Origin: an uncultured Clostridia bacterium
GTDB lineage: Bacteria; Bacillota; Clostridia; Oscillospirales; QAKW01
DNA: 64,000 nt
Direction of reading: 5' to 3'
Assembly (NCBI GenBank): GCA_944385895.1
Contig: CALWYZ010000006.1
Location: forward strand, 55,871-119,870
Positions 1 to 7,457 of the stretch are shown here, piece after piece (position 1 is the stretch's first letter; each line of letters starts with the position of its first letter). Both the position numbers and the translations under genes were made by a program. The notes under the pieces were generated by a model that worked only from the letters and a program-made list of their open reading frames with translations, was not told where the DNA came from and ran no database searches.

Positions 1-8
1 TGGAACAA

Positions 9-599
9 ATGAAATACACACTGAAAAACGAGAACATAGAAAGCTACAATGAGAGTGATACTTTCAGCTTTCCAAAATACACTTCTCAGCTAATCAACTG
101 GGCAAATCAAAATGCACAAGGCACTCGTCCTGTTGTTGTCGGTCAGATGTCCGAGTTATTTCCGGAGTTTATGGCTTCTGGCAAAGAAATCACCATTGAA
201 AACTGGCACGATTGGTATGTAGAAAGATATCCCGATGCCTTTGACAAAGCAACTGATAAGATTTATGCACAGGTGCAGAATCTCCGTGATGCCATTCCGC
301 TTATTGATCGTGAAATGGTTAAACATTGGGTCGAAGATCTCGTTATTGCTAAGACCTTTAACGGCATGTATGTTCAGAAGGCGATTTTAGCTTCTCTTGC
401 AGAACGCAAAGGTACAACTTATCGTCTTGCTACTCCCGAAGAAGAATCTGTTGGTATTGACGGCTATGTTGGCAATGTTCCTTATTCCGTAAAGCCTGAT
501 ACATACAAAACTATGGGGCGTTTATCTGAAACAATCGCTGTTAAGATGATCTACTACACTAAAACTAAGACCGGCTTGACCATTGAAATTGAAGACTAA
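9..599 (+). CDS. MjaI-family type II restriction endonuclease
   Basis: A 196-residue protein that I recognise as the MjaI restriction endonuclease family; founding members cut CTAG, so the same specificity is possible here but unproven. Family-like stretches are FPKYTSQLINWANQNAQGTR near residues 21-40 and a C-terminal block containing GIDGYVG and KPDTYKTM. It faces a cognate-type methyltransferase convergently, with one shared hairpin between them, the usual layout of a type II system. The start ATG at 9 is near the window edge, so its ribosome binding site cannot be judged and a longer N-terminus cannot be fully excluded. Cargo of the integrated element. Confidence 0.8.
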   Translation: MKYTLKNENIESYNESDTFSFPKYTSQLINWANQNAQGTRPVVVGQMSELFPEFMASGKEITIENWHDWYVERYPDAFDKATDKIYAQVQNLRDAIPLIDREMVKHWVEDLVIAKTFNGMYVQKAILASLAERKGTTYRLATPEEESVGIDGYVGNVPYSVKPDTYKTMGRLSETIAVKMIYYTKTKTGLTIEIED

Positions 600-603
600 C
601 ATT

Positions 604-635
604 TAGGGCGGAGGCGAAAACCTCCGCCCGTTTTC
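604..635 (+). terminator. Terminator between endonuclease and methyltransferase genes
   Basis: A perfect 9-bp stem (gggcggagg at 606-614, cctccgccc at 621-629) with a 6-base loop follows the endonuclease stop codon and is trailed by gttttc. It lies between convergent genes and may also help end the methyltransferase transcript. Confidence 0.75.
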
Positions 636-1908
636 AATTAGGAAGTGAATTTAGGAATTTCTTTTGACAGGTATATTCAAACGATGTGTCGACATCTACA
701 TATCCTGTTCTGACCAAATGGTTGTTTATAAAGGTTTTATTATCAAGATACACATAGCACATCAGATTGTTTTCTGCATCGTATTTTATAGTGTCATACT
801 TTAAGAAAACCTTTCGTTTATGGAATTTCTCTTGTAAGAAACTGATAGCTTGTCCTTGATATAGCGGGTTAGGTTTGATGCCCAGCAGACGAACGACAAG
901 TCCATTACTAAGTTCAATTTTATCAGAGGAAATTACTTGCTTTACGCCAAAAAGTTCATCACGTTTTGCTTCAGACTGATCAATCTTTGAACCGAATTGA
1001 AGTTTCTTTACATCAACCTTTTTGTCCATTCGATGTGGATCACTGAAAATATAAGGGAGCTGATCAAAAGAAGAAATGTTTCCGATTTCGTCTTCTGTAA
1101 AAATCACCTTTGTATCCTCGCCTAATCTGAGTTGATCTGCTCCTAATTTCTCACGAATGATGGGTTCAAAATCTCTGTTGATTTCATAACCAATAGAATT
1201 TCGACCAAGATTCTTTGCTGCAAGCGATGTCGTACCACTCCCTGCAAACGGATCAAATACTGTTTCTCCTGCGAAGGAAAACATCTTAATCAGTCGTTTG
1301 GGAAGTTCTTCCGGGAACATGGCGAGGTGTCCCATCTGCTTGGCGCCATTGAAATTCCAATGAGAAGAAAAATACTGTCCCCACTCTTCTTTTGTCATTG
1401 CAGACTGTTCCTTTTGCTGTTGAGTGGGCTTAGGAGCATTACCTAATTTTTTGAAAAGCAGAATAAACTCATAATCCATTTTAAGGATACCATTACGAGG
1501 ATAAGGAAAACTTCCCATAATAGCACCGCCACCAGAGGTATTCGTAGTCGTCGTTTTCTGCCAAATGATCGCTCCCATGTAGTCCATACCGAGAGATTCA
1601 CAGAAACGAATAATCTCTGTTCTGATCGGAATAACTTTGTATCTGCCATAATATACGGAACGAGCAAACTGATCTCCGATATTGATACACAATCTGCACC
1701 CATCAGATAGAACACGGTTGCACTCTTTCCATACCAAATTCAAATTATTTATGTATTCTTCGTAGCTGTCGTTAAAACCAATCTGATCCTCCGTGCCATA
1801 ATCTTTTAACTGCCAGTATGGAGGCGACGTTATAATTAGCTGCACAGATTTATCTTTGATTTGGTTGAGCGAACGACTATCACCAAATATGATTTTATGT
1901 TCAGTCAT
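634..1908 (-). CDS. Beta-class DNA methyltransferase (MjaI-type) fused to SNase-like domain
   Basis: Type II modification methyltransferase of 424 residues. Motif IV is TSPPYW (27-32) and motif I is DPFAGSGTT (219-227); the order IV then I marks the beta class, and the TSPPY form is typical of N4-cytosine methylation (M.MjaI-like, CTAG specificity inferred). Residues about 321-424 look like a staphylococcal-nuclease (thermonuclease/OB) fold: VVRLLGIKP, then YVYLDNKTFINNHLVRTGY. The SNase residues corresponding to Glu43 and Arg87 appear to be missing, so the extra domain is probably non-catalytic and may bind DNA. It sits 14 bp behind the XRE regulator, likely cotranscribed. ATG at 1908 has an AAGGA-type site upstream. 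Confidence 0.85.
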   Translation of the reverse strand: MTEHKIIFGDSRSLNQIKDKSVQLIITSPPYWQLKDYGTEDQIGFNDSYEEYINNLNLVWKECNRVLSDGCRLCINIGDQFARSVYYGRYKVIPIRTEIIRFCESLGMDYMGAIIWQKTTTTNTSGGGAIMGSFPYPRNGILKMDYEFILLFKKLGNAPKPTQQQKEQSAMTKEEWGQYFSSHWNFNGAKQMGHLAMFPEELPKRLIKMFSFAGETVFDPFAGSGTTSLAAKNLGRNSIGYEINRDFEPIIREKLGADQLRLGEDTKVIFTEDEIGNISSFDQLPYIFSDPHRMDKKVDVKKLQFGSKIDQSEAKRDELFGVKQVISSDKIELSNGLVVRLLGIKPNPLYQGQAISFLQEKFHKRKVFLKYDTIKYDAENNLMCYVYLDNKTFINNHLVRTGYVDVDTSFEYTCQKKFLNSLPN

Positions 1909-1922
1909 AGCAAAGTCCTTTC

Positions 1923-2135
1923 TTACTTAACGAGTTCACCATTGCCTAAAACAAAGTATTGTTCGTATGTAACATCCAAAGCCTTTGCAATTTGATTAAG
2001 CTCGTCCTGGGTTATTGTATTTCGTTTGAGTTTAGCGTTAAAATTCTGTGGTGTTTGGTTAATCCTACGAGCAAGCTCTGATAAACTCACACCGGTTCTT
2101 ACGCACAAAACACGAATCTGTTCTGAAGTAGTCAT
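1923..2135 (-). CDS. XRE-family regulator, likely controller of the restriction-modification module
   Basis: A small (about 70 residues) Cro/C1-type helix-turn-helix protein: SLSELARRINQTPQNFNAKL is the helix-turn-helix, followed by a typical C-terminal helix with ALDVTYEQYFVLG. It precedes the methyltransferase gene in the same direction with a 14-bp gap, as controller proteins of type II systems often do. I choose the ATG at 2135, which has AAGGAG about 9 bases upstream; a GTG at 2141 in the same frame is too close to that site. A promoter and a 9-bp direct repeat lie just upstream, suggesting autoregulation. Confidence 0.8.
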   Translation of the reverse strand: MTTSEQIRVLCVRTGVSLSELARRINQTPQNFNAKLKRNTITQDELNQIAKALDVTYEQYFVLGNGELVK

Positions 2136-2157
2136 AAACACCTCTCCTTAGATCTTC

Positions 2158-2194
2158 TGATTGATATTATATACTATTTGATTGATAATGTCAA
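2158..2194 (-). promoter_or_regulatory. Promoter and direct-repeat operator of the regulator/methyltransferase operon
   Basis: On the minus strand a TTGACA box (2189-2194) and a TATAAT box (2166-2171) are separated by exactly 17 bp. A 9-bp direct repeat tgattgata (plus strand 2158-2166 and 2179-2187, 21-bp period) overlaps the -10 and the spacer, a plausible binding site for the XRE protein encoded directly downstream. Confidence 0.75.
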
Positions 2195-2228
2195 CCCATT
2201 CGGTTTAAACAATATGAGAATACACTAA

Positions 2229-2265
2229 ATTACCGCCCACAAGAATGTATCCTATAGGCGGTAAA
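2229..2265 (-). terminator. Weak hairpin after the small element gene
   Basis: taccgcc (2231-2237) pairs with ggcggta (2257-2263) around a 19-base loop, just after the stop of the minus-strand gene ending at 2272. The T-run is poor, so it may be a weak terminator only. Confidence 0.4.
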
Positions 2266-2271
2266 TTTCAC

Positions 2272-2520
2272 TCAACTATCAAACGGCTTATTCACAGTTA
2301 CAGTTTTCAGATAGGTTTCGGGATTGCCGTTTAGTATCAGCTCGGCATATCCTACCGGGTCATTGTAGATCAGATAGTCCAGCTCTGACCTCTGATACAT
2401 ATTGTCGGCAATCTCATTCTCCACAGCGGTGCAGTCGATGGAGATTATCGCGCCGTCTGCCATTTTCAGTTCCACGCAGGCAGTTTCCATATTGAACTCA
2501 CAGGACAGAATTTTCATCAC
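2272..2520 (-). CDS. DUF6061-like small element protein
   Basis: An 82-residue acidic protein of a family that recurs beside relaxases in Clostridia mobile elements (DUF6061-like, from memory). Recognisable features are the N-terminal MKILSCEFNM, the YQRSELDYLIYNDP block and LILNGNPETYL. No catalytic motif, signal peptide or membrane segment is visible. Its start overlaps the stop of the preceding gene by 4 bp (ATGA type), so the two are translationally coupled. The likely start is the second ATG, one codon in. Function is not known. Confidence 0.65.
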   Translation of the reverse strand: MMKILSCEFNMETACVELKMADGAIISIDCTAVENEIADNMYQRSELDYLIYNDPVGYAELILNGNPETYLKTVTVNKPFDS

Positions 2521-2813
2521 TCTTGCCTCCTTAATCTTTCGGTATTTTTCTTCGCCAGTTCGCTTGCAGCCTTGCGGCGGTTTTCGTCATAGGGGGCGGT
2601 CAGCTTGAACCCGAAACGCCCCTTGCTGACTTCAAAGGTCATACAGCCATTTCCGTCATCGTCGATCAACCGGCACTCAGAGGGATATTTCCCGGCGTAC
2701 TCGGTAAGCCTGTTTTTGAGTGCGGTATTGTAGGTACAGACCTCGATCATGCTGTCTGCTTCGTTAAAATAGATGTTGGTTGTTTTCTGTTTCTTGGAAA
2801 GACCTGTTTTCAT
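2517..2813 (-). CDS. Conserved mobile-element protein of unknown function
   Basis: A 98-residue protein starting MKTGLSKKQKTTNIYFNEAD with a GGAGG-type site just upstream (plus-strand cctcct at 2819-2824). It resembles small proteins found next to relaxase genes in Clostridia elements, sometimes loosely labelled molecular chaperone, but I see no chaperone motif. It is basic at both ends with a central beta-rich stretch (GCMTFEVSKGRFGFKLTAPY). It overlaps the next gene by 4 bp and lies 146 bp after the relaxase gene, in the same direction. The role is unknown; a nucleic-acid-related accessory function is only a guess. Confidence 0.6.
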   Translation of the reverse strand: MKTGLSKKQKTTNIYFNEADSMIEVCTYNTALKNRLTEYAGKYPSECRLIDDDGNGCMTFEVSKGRFGFKLTAPYDENRRKAASELAKKNTERLRRQE

Positions 2814-2959
2814 AAAACCTCCTGTTTTTCACGAATTTTTCTCAGCTCATCATCTGCAAAAGTGGGCTGATTTTTGGATGGGGAGCGCTCAAATGATGCG
2901 CTGTACGATTTGAACGCTCCCATTTAGAAATTTACGATTTTTCCAGCTCTACACGGGAA

Positions 2960-4147
2960 TCAGCGGTTCTCGTCTCTTGTGGTGGTTTTGCCTCTATTTC
3001 GAGAGAAATACGACCACAGATTGTTTCGAGAAATCACATCCTCGTAGGTTCGGAGCCTACTGCGTAGGCGCTCATTTTCCTGTTCTACGTTGGCGGAGTT
3101 GAGCTTGTTGCGAACAGATTTATATTCGGAAAGCTCCTTGGTTGCCGCTGCCAATTTTCTTGTGAGATCGGCTACCGTGTTTTTCAATTCTGCGATCATC
3201 TTGTGTGCGGCATCCAGGGCTTTCTGTAATTTGTGTTCTTTTTTCTCTTGGGCAACATATTTCTTTGCGGCGGTTGATAGGCTTTCGTACTCCGAGCGTT
3301 CCAACGTAACCTTTGAAGAAAGCACCATTGGTTTTGCCTCGATTTTCTCAACGGCTTCGATTGCGACATTTTGTTTTTGAATTTTCTCCACTTTCTTTTC
3401 CAAAGCGGAATACTCTTGTGCTTTCTGTTCCGTCTGCTGCGTCAGCTCGGCAAGTTCCTCTTGACGCTTCTCACGTTTATACTCCAAAACGCTGAGATGT
3501 TCACGCTGCTCGCCTTTTTGCTCCCACTCGATACCGTGCTCTAACATAATTTCTGCAAGGGCTTCTTTTTCCTTCTGTACCCACAGATCACGCTCTGTCA
3601 GAGAACGTCCTTCGCCGGTAATTCCTTGATCGGCAAGTGCCTGTTTTAGCGATACACGGGTGGAAAGTCCTCGCTTGCTTCCGGTGGTAAAGGGAATGAA
3701 GTCGATGTGAAGATGTGGCGTTGCTTCATCCATGTGGAGATGTGCGGAGTACACGTGGAGCTGCGGATTGCGTTCAAGGAAACTGCGGTAAAACTTATCC
3801 AAGATGGTTTTTGCCAACTCTGCGTTTTCTCCTTCGGCGGACATATCCTCTCGGTTGCCTACCTGGAAAATTACTTCATAGAAAGTTTTTTCCTGTTTGC
3901 CATCACGGATTTTTTCGTAATAGTTTTCGATGCAACGGTCTTTGCGTTTTTGCTTTGCGTTGAACTCTGCCAGAGCTTCATCGAACAATTCGTGATACGC
4001 TTGTTCTATGGGAGTATAACAATACTCGATATTCAGATGAGTGCGTGTCGGGTCAACATTCTCTGCGGTGTAGGTTCGGCGGTTGTGAGCAACTACGCCA
4101 TCACCGGACATTGCGCTGATTGTTCGTTTTATAGGCGTCACCTCCAA
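2960..4147 (-). CDS. MobV/Pre-type relaxase
   Basis: Plasmid-recombination/mobilization relaxase of about 395 residues, expected to nick oriT and lead the strand during transfer. The metal-binding motif HLHMDEATPHLHID is at residues 136-149, and an N-terminal motif with NVDPTRTHLN (30-39) matches the family's N-D-R-N pattern. From about residue 205 onward it is a long, charged coiled coil. Start choice is unclear: the TTG at 4147 overlaps the GGAGG site; an ATA at 4132 or ATG at 4111 would be better spaced. The C-terminal helix is basic, fitting DNA contact. The hairpin cluster just upstream is the candidate oriT. Confidence 0.85.
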   Translation of the reverse strand: MEVTPIKRTISAMSGDGVVAHNRRTYTAENVDPTRTHLNIEYCYTPIEQAYHELFDEALAEFNAKQKRKDRCIENYYEKIRDGKQEKTFYEVIFQVGNREDMSAEGENAELAKTILDKFYRSFLERNPQLHVYSAHLHMDEATPHLHIDFIPFTTGSKRGLSTRVSLKQALADQGITGEGRSLTERDLWVQKEKEALAEIMLEHGIEWEQKGEQREHLSVLEYKREKRQEELAELTQQTEQKAQEYSALEKKVEKIQKQNVAIEAVEKIEAKPMVLSSKVTLERSEYESLSTAAKKYVAQEKKEHKLQKALDAAHKMIAELKNTVADLTRKLAAATKELSEYKSVRNKLNSANVEQENERLRSRLRTYEDVISRNNLWSYFSRNRGKTTTRDENR

Positions 4148-4536
4148 AATAGCGGTTATTTAATTGATATTCCTTTCGCCGCCGCAGCGGCGGGTTTTGT
4201 TACTTTTGCCAAAAGTAACGCAAAAGCACTTTTGACAGCGGAGCCATCAAAAGTGCATTGCGCTCTCCGAGGGGGTATGCGGCTTCTGCGGAAGCCTCTG
4301 CCGATTTTGTGATTAGCACCTGGTACCCAAACCGCAAAAATCGGTGTGGGCGGTTGTTCACTCGCAACGGGATTTTGCTCATTTCACCCTCCCACTTGGC
4401 AGAGAAGATTTTGAAAATCCTCTCTGCCATCCATCTTCAAATCTGCGGATTTTTCGATGGGGACGGGAGCTGCGAGGGGCTGTGTCAGCCAATGCTTTGC
4501 CTTGTCTGCCATCCACAGGAGCGTGACACGCTCCTG
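4148..4536. other. Non-coding region upstream of relaxase, candidate oriT with three hairpins
   Basis: This 389-bp stretch has no convincing gene. It holds closely spaced inverted repeats: an 8-bp palindrome with 1-base centre at 4201-4217, a perfect 10-bp stem (4226-4235 with 4247-4256, 11-base loop), and a 6-bp stem (4281-4286 with 4291-4296, loop tgcg). Hairpins immediately upstream of a MobV relaxase are typical of origins of transfer. The nick site itself is not identified. Confidence 0.55.
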
Positions 4537-4537
4537 T
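4515..4537. repeat. Perfect 23-bp palindrome (11-1-11)
   Basis: acaggagcgtg at 4515-4525 is the exact reverse complement of 4527-4537 around a single central base. It begins at the stop codon of the minus-strand gene 4537-4791. It could terminate that transcript or be part of the transfer/replication region; the lack of a T-run argues against a simple intrinsic terminator. Confidence 0.7.
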
Positions 4538-4791
4538 CATAGCTCCCAAGGAGAAGTAGTCCAGCGGTAGCTCTGCGGCACTCCACGGCGGTCAAGATAT
4601 TCCTGCCTTGCCTGTTCCCGCTGTTCTTCGGTGGGGGCTGTCTTGTATTGAGAATAGAGCTGTCGGTTGAGCATGGCATCCAGTTTTTGCTCCAAGCCTT
4701 GCCGGATTTCCTCATCGAAATCGTCCTCACCGTTCAAGTGGTAAAGTACCAGATCGACGAACAGCTCATAGGGTATCTGTACGTTTTTCAT
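4537..4791 (-). CDS. Small conserved element protein of unknown function
   Basis: About 84 residues from the ATG at 4791 (MKNVQIPYELFVDLVLYHLN), which has an AAAGGAA site about 10 bases upstream; an in-frame start at 4818 is less likely. The rest is rich in Glu, Gln and Arg, with the pattern APTEEQREQARQEYLDRRG near the C-terminus, and is probably helical. Proteins like this are found between RepA-like ATPases and relaxases in Clostridia mobilizable elements and are sometimes misnamed complexin. It is in line with the repA-like gene upstream. No function can be assigned. Confidence 0.6.
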   Translation of the reverse strand: MKNVQIPYELFVDLVLYHLNGEDDFDEEIRQGLEQKLDAMLNRQLYSQYKTAPTEEQREQARQEYLDRRGVPQSYRWTTSPWEL

Positions 4792-4822
4792 TCGCTTCGT
4801 TTCCTTTCGCTTCCGCAACGAT

Positions 4823-4888
4823 AGCGACGATTGCGACGGTGATATTGGTGGTATCGTTTTAACCGTTGCGACCGTCGCAACCGTCGCA
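4823..4888. repeat. Cluster of 9-bp direct and inverted repeats (iteron-like)
   Basis: Three tandem 9-mers lie at 4862-4870 (accgttgcg), 4871-4879 and 4880-4888 (both accgtcgca). The reverse complement of the latter occurs at 4832-4840 and a degenerate one at 4823-4831. The cluster sits just beyond the stop codon of the RepA-like gene, so it is a candidate origin bound by element replication proteins. Confidence 0.55.
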
Positions 4889-4894
4889 CTCGGT

Positions 4895-6058
4895 TTAATT
4901 TGTTGTGTAGGTCAGCGTCACACGTCTGCCAGAGTGCTTGGCTTTGTTCTCATAACTGATACCGTATTCGTCCATCAGCCTGCCGCACTTGACGTTCAAA
5001 TACTTTGTTAAGGCATTTGCCGCCATACCGGTATTGAGAGCTTCTGCAAGCTCTGAGGGAGAGCCTGTCCACTCCGGTTGTTCCGAAGAGACCAACCTTG
5101 CCACCGCTTCCAGTACAGGATCGGGCGGCTCTCTATGTAGCTCGGTTTCAGTTCTATCCAAGTTCCATATCTGCGTGTTCGGGTCTTTGATCAGATAGAG
5201 GATTTGATCTTGCTGATCTCGTCCAACCACATCAATGGTTGCCTCCAACGCTGTACGCTTTTTCTTCTGCATGAGCAGGGAGCCGTCTGCACATCCGAGC
5301 AATCCTGTCGTACCGGAGATCATTTCAAAGGTATCTCCTGCAGGCTGCTTTCTTGTGTGGTGGACAATCAGAACGCAGATGCAATGCTTGTCTGCGAATT
5401 GTTTGAGCCTGCCGATGATTTCATAATCGCTGGCGTAGCTGTATGCCTCGCCGCCAACCTCACGGATTTTTTGCATGGTGTCTATGATGATGAGCTTGGT
5501 GTCATGATGTTCGTTTATAAAAAACTCAAGCTGTTCATCAAGCCCGTTTCCGATTTTGTTTGCCGCTGTTGCAAAATAGAGATTGCTGCTGTCCTCCACG
5601 CCGTACATCATAAACATTCGGCTTTGGATTCTCTGATAATCGTCCTCCAATGCAAAGTAAAGAACTGTACCTTGATGCACTTCGTACTCCCACAGCTTTT
5701 TGCCTGTGCTGATGTGATATGCGATCTGCGCCACCAAGAACGATTTGCCGATCTTCGGCGCACCGGCGAGGATATACGCCCCTCCGTAGAGCAAACCGTC
5801 GATGATGGGCGGTCTGCTCTTGTAAGGAGTCTGATACAGTTCAGTCATGGAGACTGTGTGCAGATAGTGCGGGTCTGCCATACGGCGCATCTGACGATAG
5901 ATTTCTTCAAGATTTTCCGTAGAATTTTCGTCCGGGTAATTGAATTCCGTATCGGAAGTGGGTATAATATTATTAATGTTTTGAACGGACTGCCTTTCAT
6001 CTGCGCTAACAGATGTTGCAAGGGCAGTCTTTTCTTTTGTGTCAATTACCATAGGCAT
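4895..6058 (-). CDS. RepA-like AAA/RecA-fold replication ATPase
   Basis: A 387-residue ATPase of the RepA/AAA_25 type, related to hexameric plasmid replicative helicases. Walker A is GAPKIGKS (99-106) and Walker B is LIIIDT (189-194); a following VHHTRK stretch and a sensor-like SGTTGLLG segment fit the family. The C-terminal about 80 residues (SSEQPEWTGSPSELAEALN) look like a winged-helix DNA-binding region. It probably supports autonomous or post-transfer replication of the excised element. Its start overlaps the end of the MobC-like gene by 17 bp; two ATGs (6058 and 6052) share one GGAGG site. Confidence 0.8.
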   Translation of the reverse strand: MPMVIDTKEKTALATSVSADERQSVQNINNIIPTSDTEFNYPDENSTENLEEIYRQMRRMADPHYLHTVSMTELYQTPYKSRPPIIDGLLYGGAYILAGAPKIGKSFLVAQIAYHISTGKKLWEYEVHQGTVLYFALEDDYQRIQSRMFMMYGVEDSSNLYFATAANKIGNGLDEQLEFFINEHHDTKLIIIDTMQKIREVGGEAYSYASDYEIIGRLKQFADKHCICVLIVHHTRKQPAGDTFEMISGTTGLLGCADGSLLMQKKKRTALEATIDVVGRDQQDQILYLIKDPNTQIWNLDRTETELHREPPDPVLEAVARLVSSEQPEWTGSPSELAEALNTGMAANALTKYLNVKCGRLMDEYGISYENKAKHSGRRVTLTYTTN

Positions 6059-6383
6059 CGTCCTCCTTCATTCCATCCATAATGCTTGCAATCAGATTGA
6101 TGGTGTCGATCAGTTCATCATTCACCCCCTCACCGGCTTCAATGCGTCGAAGCTCATCCAGGACGGCGGCAAGCTGATCTCTGAGTGCCTTGTACACTCT
6201 CGGATTGCCCTGTGCCACCACATCCTTGCAGAGAAGTCTGCGAGTGATATAGTCATGTTTGGTAAGTCCTGTGAGTTTTACAGCGAGGTCAATCTGTGCG
6301 TTTTCTTCGTCCGATACTCGGAACGCTACCGTTCTGTTTCTCCATCGGTTGTGGTTGTCCATGTTCTTTGCTGACATAATCAT
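6042..6383 (-). CDS. MobC-like mobilization accessory protein
   Basis: A 113-residue protein with an N-terminal ribbon-helix-helix-like segment (NRTVAFRVSDEENAQIDLAV) followed by GLTKHDYITRRLL, the pattern of MobC/plasmid mobilization relaxosome proteins that bind near oriT and assist the relaxase. The second half is helical. It overlaps the integrase stop by 4 bp if the ATG at 6383 is used (ATGA coupling); the ATG at 6377 is better spaced from the AAAGGAG site. It lies between the integrase and RepA-like genes, all transcribed leftward. Confidence 0.7.
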   Translation of the reverse strand: MIMSAKNMDNHNRWRNRTVAFRVSDEENAQIDLAVKLTGLTKHDYITRRLLCKDVVAQGNPRVYKALRDQLAAVLDELRRIEAGEGVNDELIDTINLIASIMDGMKEDDAYGN

Positions 6384-7453
6384 GCTCTCCTTTCCATATT
6401 CAATTTATCTGCCATCTCCGTCTGTTTGGACGGGAACAGATGAGCGTAATTGTAAGTGATGTCGATACTCTCATGCCCCACACGGTCTGCAATCGCCGTA
6501 GCAGAGAAACCCATGTCAATCAAGTGCGAAACATGGCTGTGACGAATATCGTGGATTCTGATACGCTGTACGCCCGCTTCCTGTGCGCCTCTTGCCATCT
6601 CTCTGTGCAGGCCGCTTTTGGTTACAAGGAACATCCTATCGTTCATACCGACATCGTAGAGCTGTCTGAGATAGTCCTGTATTTCCTCAATGAGAAACTG
6701 CGGCATAGTGATGATGCGGTTGCTCTTTTCTGTTTTGGGAGTAGTGATAACATCACGTCCGTTCAAACGCTGATAGGACTTGTTGATGCTCACCGTACCT
6801 TTCTTGAAATCGAAGTCTGCCGGGGTGAGTGCCAACAATTCACCCTCACGGATACCGCACCAGTAAAGCATTTCAAATGCGTAGTAGAACTGGGGCTTGT
6901 CCATCATCACTTCTGCGAATTTCAGATATTCCTCTTTCGTCCAGAACAGCATTTCTCGGTTTTTCTTCTTTCCCATGCTGCCGGCTTTCCTGCAAGGATT
7001 TTCTTGGAGGTTGTAGAACTTCACCGCATGGTTGAAGATGGCGCTGAGCTGATTGTTGATCGTTTTGAGATATACGGGCGAAAGGGCTTTTCCGTTTTCG
7101 TCCTTGTAATTCATAAGCTCGTTTTGCCATGTGATGATCTGCTGGGCGGTGATGTTAGACATCTTCAGCTTGCCGAAGTACGGCAGCAGCTTTGAACGGA
7201 TGATATGCTCCTTGGTTGCCCATGTGTTTTCCTTGATGCGGGTCTGCATATCTGCCGTGTACTGCTCCACGAAGCTCTTGAAGGTCATATCCAGATCGGC
7301 TCTCGCTTTATTGAGCTGTTCACGCTCCCAAGCCTGTGCTTCACGCTTGGTCTGAAAACCACGCTTCTGTGTCTGCTTCTTTTCTCCCGTCCAATCGGTG
7401 TAGCGGTAGATCACTCGCCAAGTGCCTGTTTTTTCTTCTTTATAAACTGCCAT
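6380..7453 (-). CDS. int: Tyrosine integrase of the element
   Basis: A 357-residue site-specific recombinase that integrates and excises the element. The N-terminus (WRVIYRYTDWTGEKKQTQKR, 12-31) resembles an AP2-like arm-binding domain, a SAM-like core-binding domain spans about 56-150, and the catalytic domain carries Arg202 (GIREGE), lysine near 240-243, His301/Arg304 (HDIRHSH), His327 (GHES) and the nucleophile Tyr336 (YNYAHL). All catalytic residues are present, so it should be active. It lies 2.4 kb from the attachment site in guaA, separated by the excisionase-like gene and the protease operon. The ATG at 7453 has an AAGGAAG site upstream. Confidence 0.95.
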   Translation of the reverse strand: MAVYKEEKTGTWRVIYRYTDWTGEKKQTQKRGFQTKREAQAWEREQLNKARADLDMTFKSFVEQYTADMQTRIKENTWATKEHIIRSKLLPYFGKLKMSNITAQQIITWQNELMNYKDENGKALSPVYLKTINNQLSAIFNHAVKFYNLQENPCRKAGSMGKKKNREMLFWTKEEYLKFAEVMMDKPQFYYAFEMLYWCGIREGELLALTPADFDFKKGTVSINKSYQRLNGRDVITTPKTEKSNRIITMPQFLIEEIQDYLRQLYDVGMNDRMFLVTKSGLHREMARGAQEAGVQRIRIHDIRHSHVSHLIDMGFSATAIADRVGHESIDITYNYAHLFPSKQTEMADKLNMERRA

Positions 7454-7457
7454 TTGA

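Noticed and set aside
3707..4312. Open frame on the plus strand opposite the relaxase
   Set aside because: It is antisense to a well-supported gene, has no ribosome binding site and no recognisable domain.
5204..6082. Plus-strand open frame opposite the RepA-like gene
   Set aside because: Shadow of the real minus-strand gene; Cys- and Val-rich composition typical of antisense reading.
6440..7195. Plus-strand open frame opposite the integrase
   Set aside because: Antisense shadow of the integrase coding region, no start signal.
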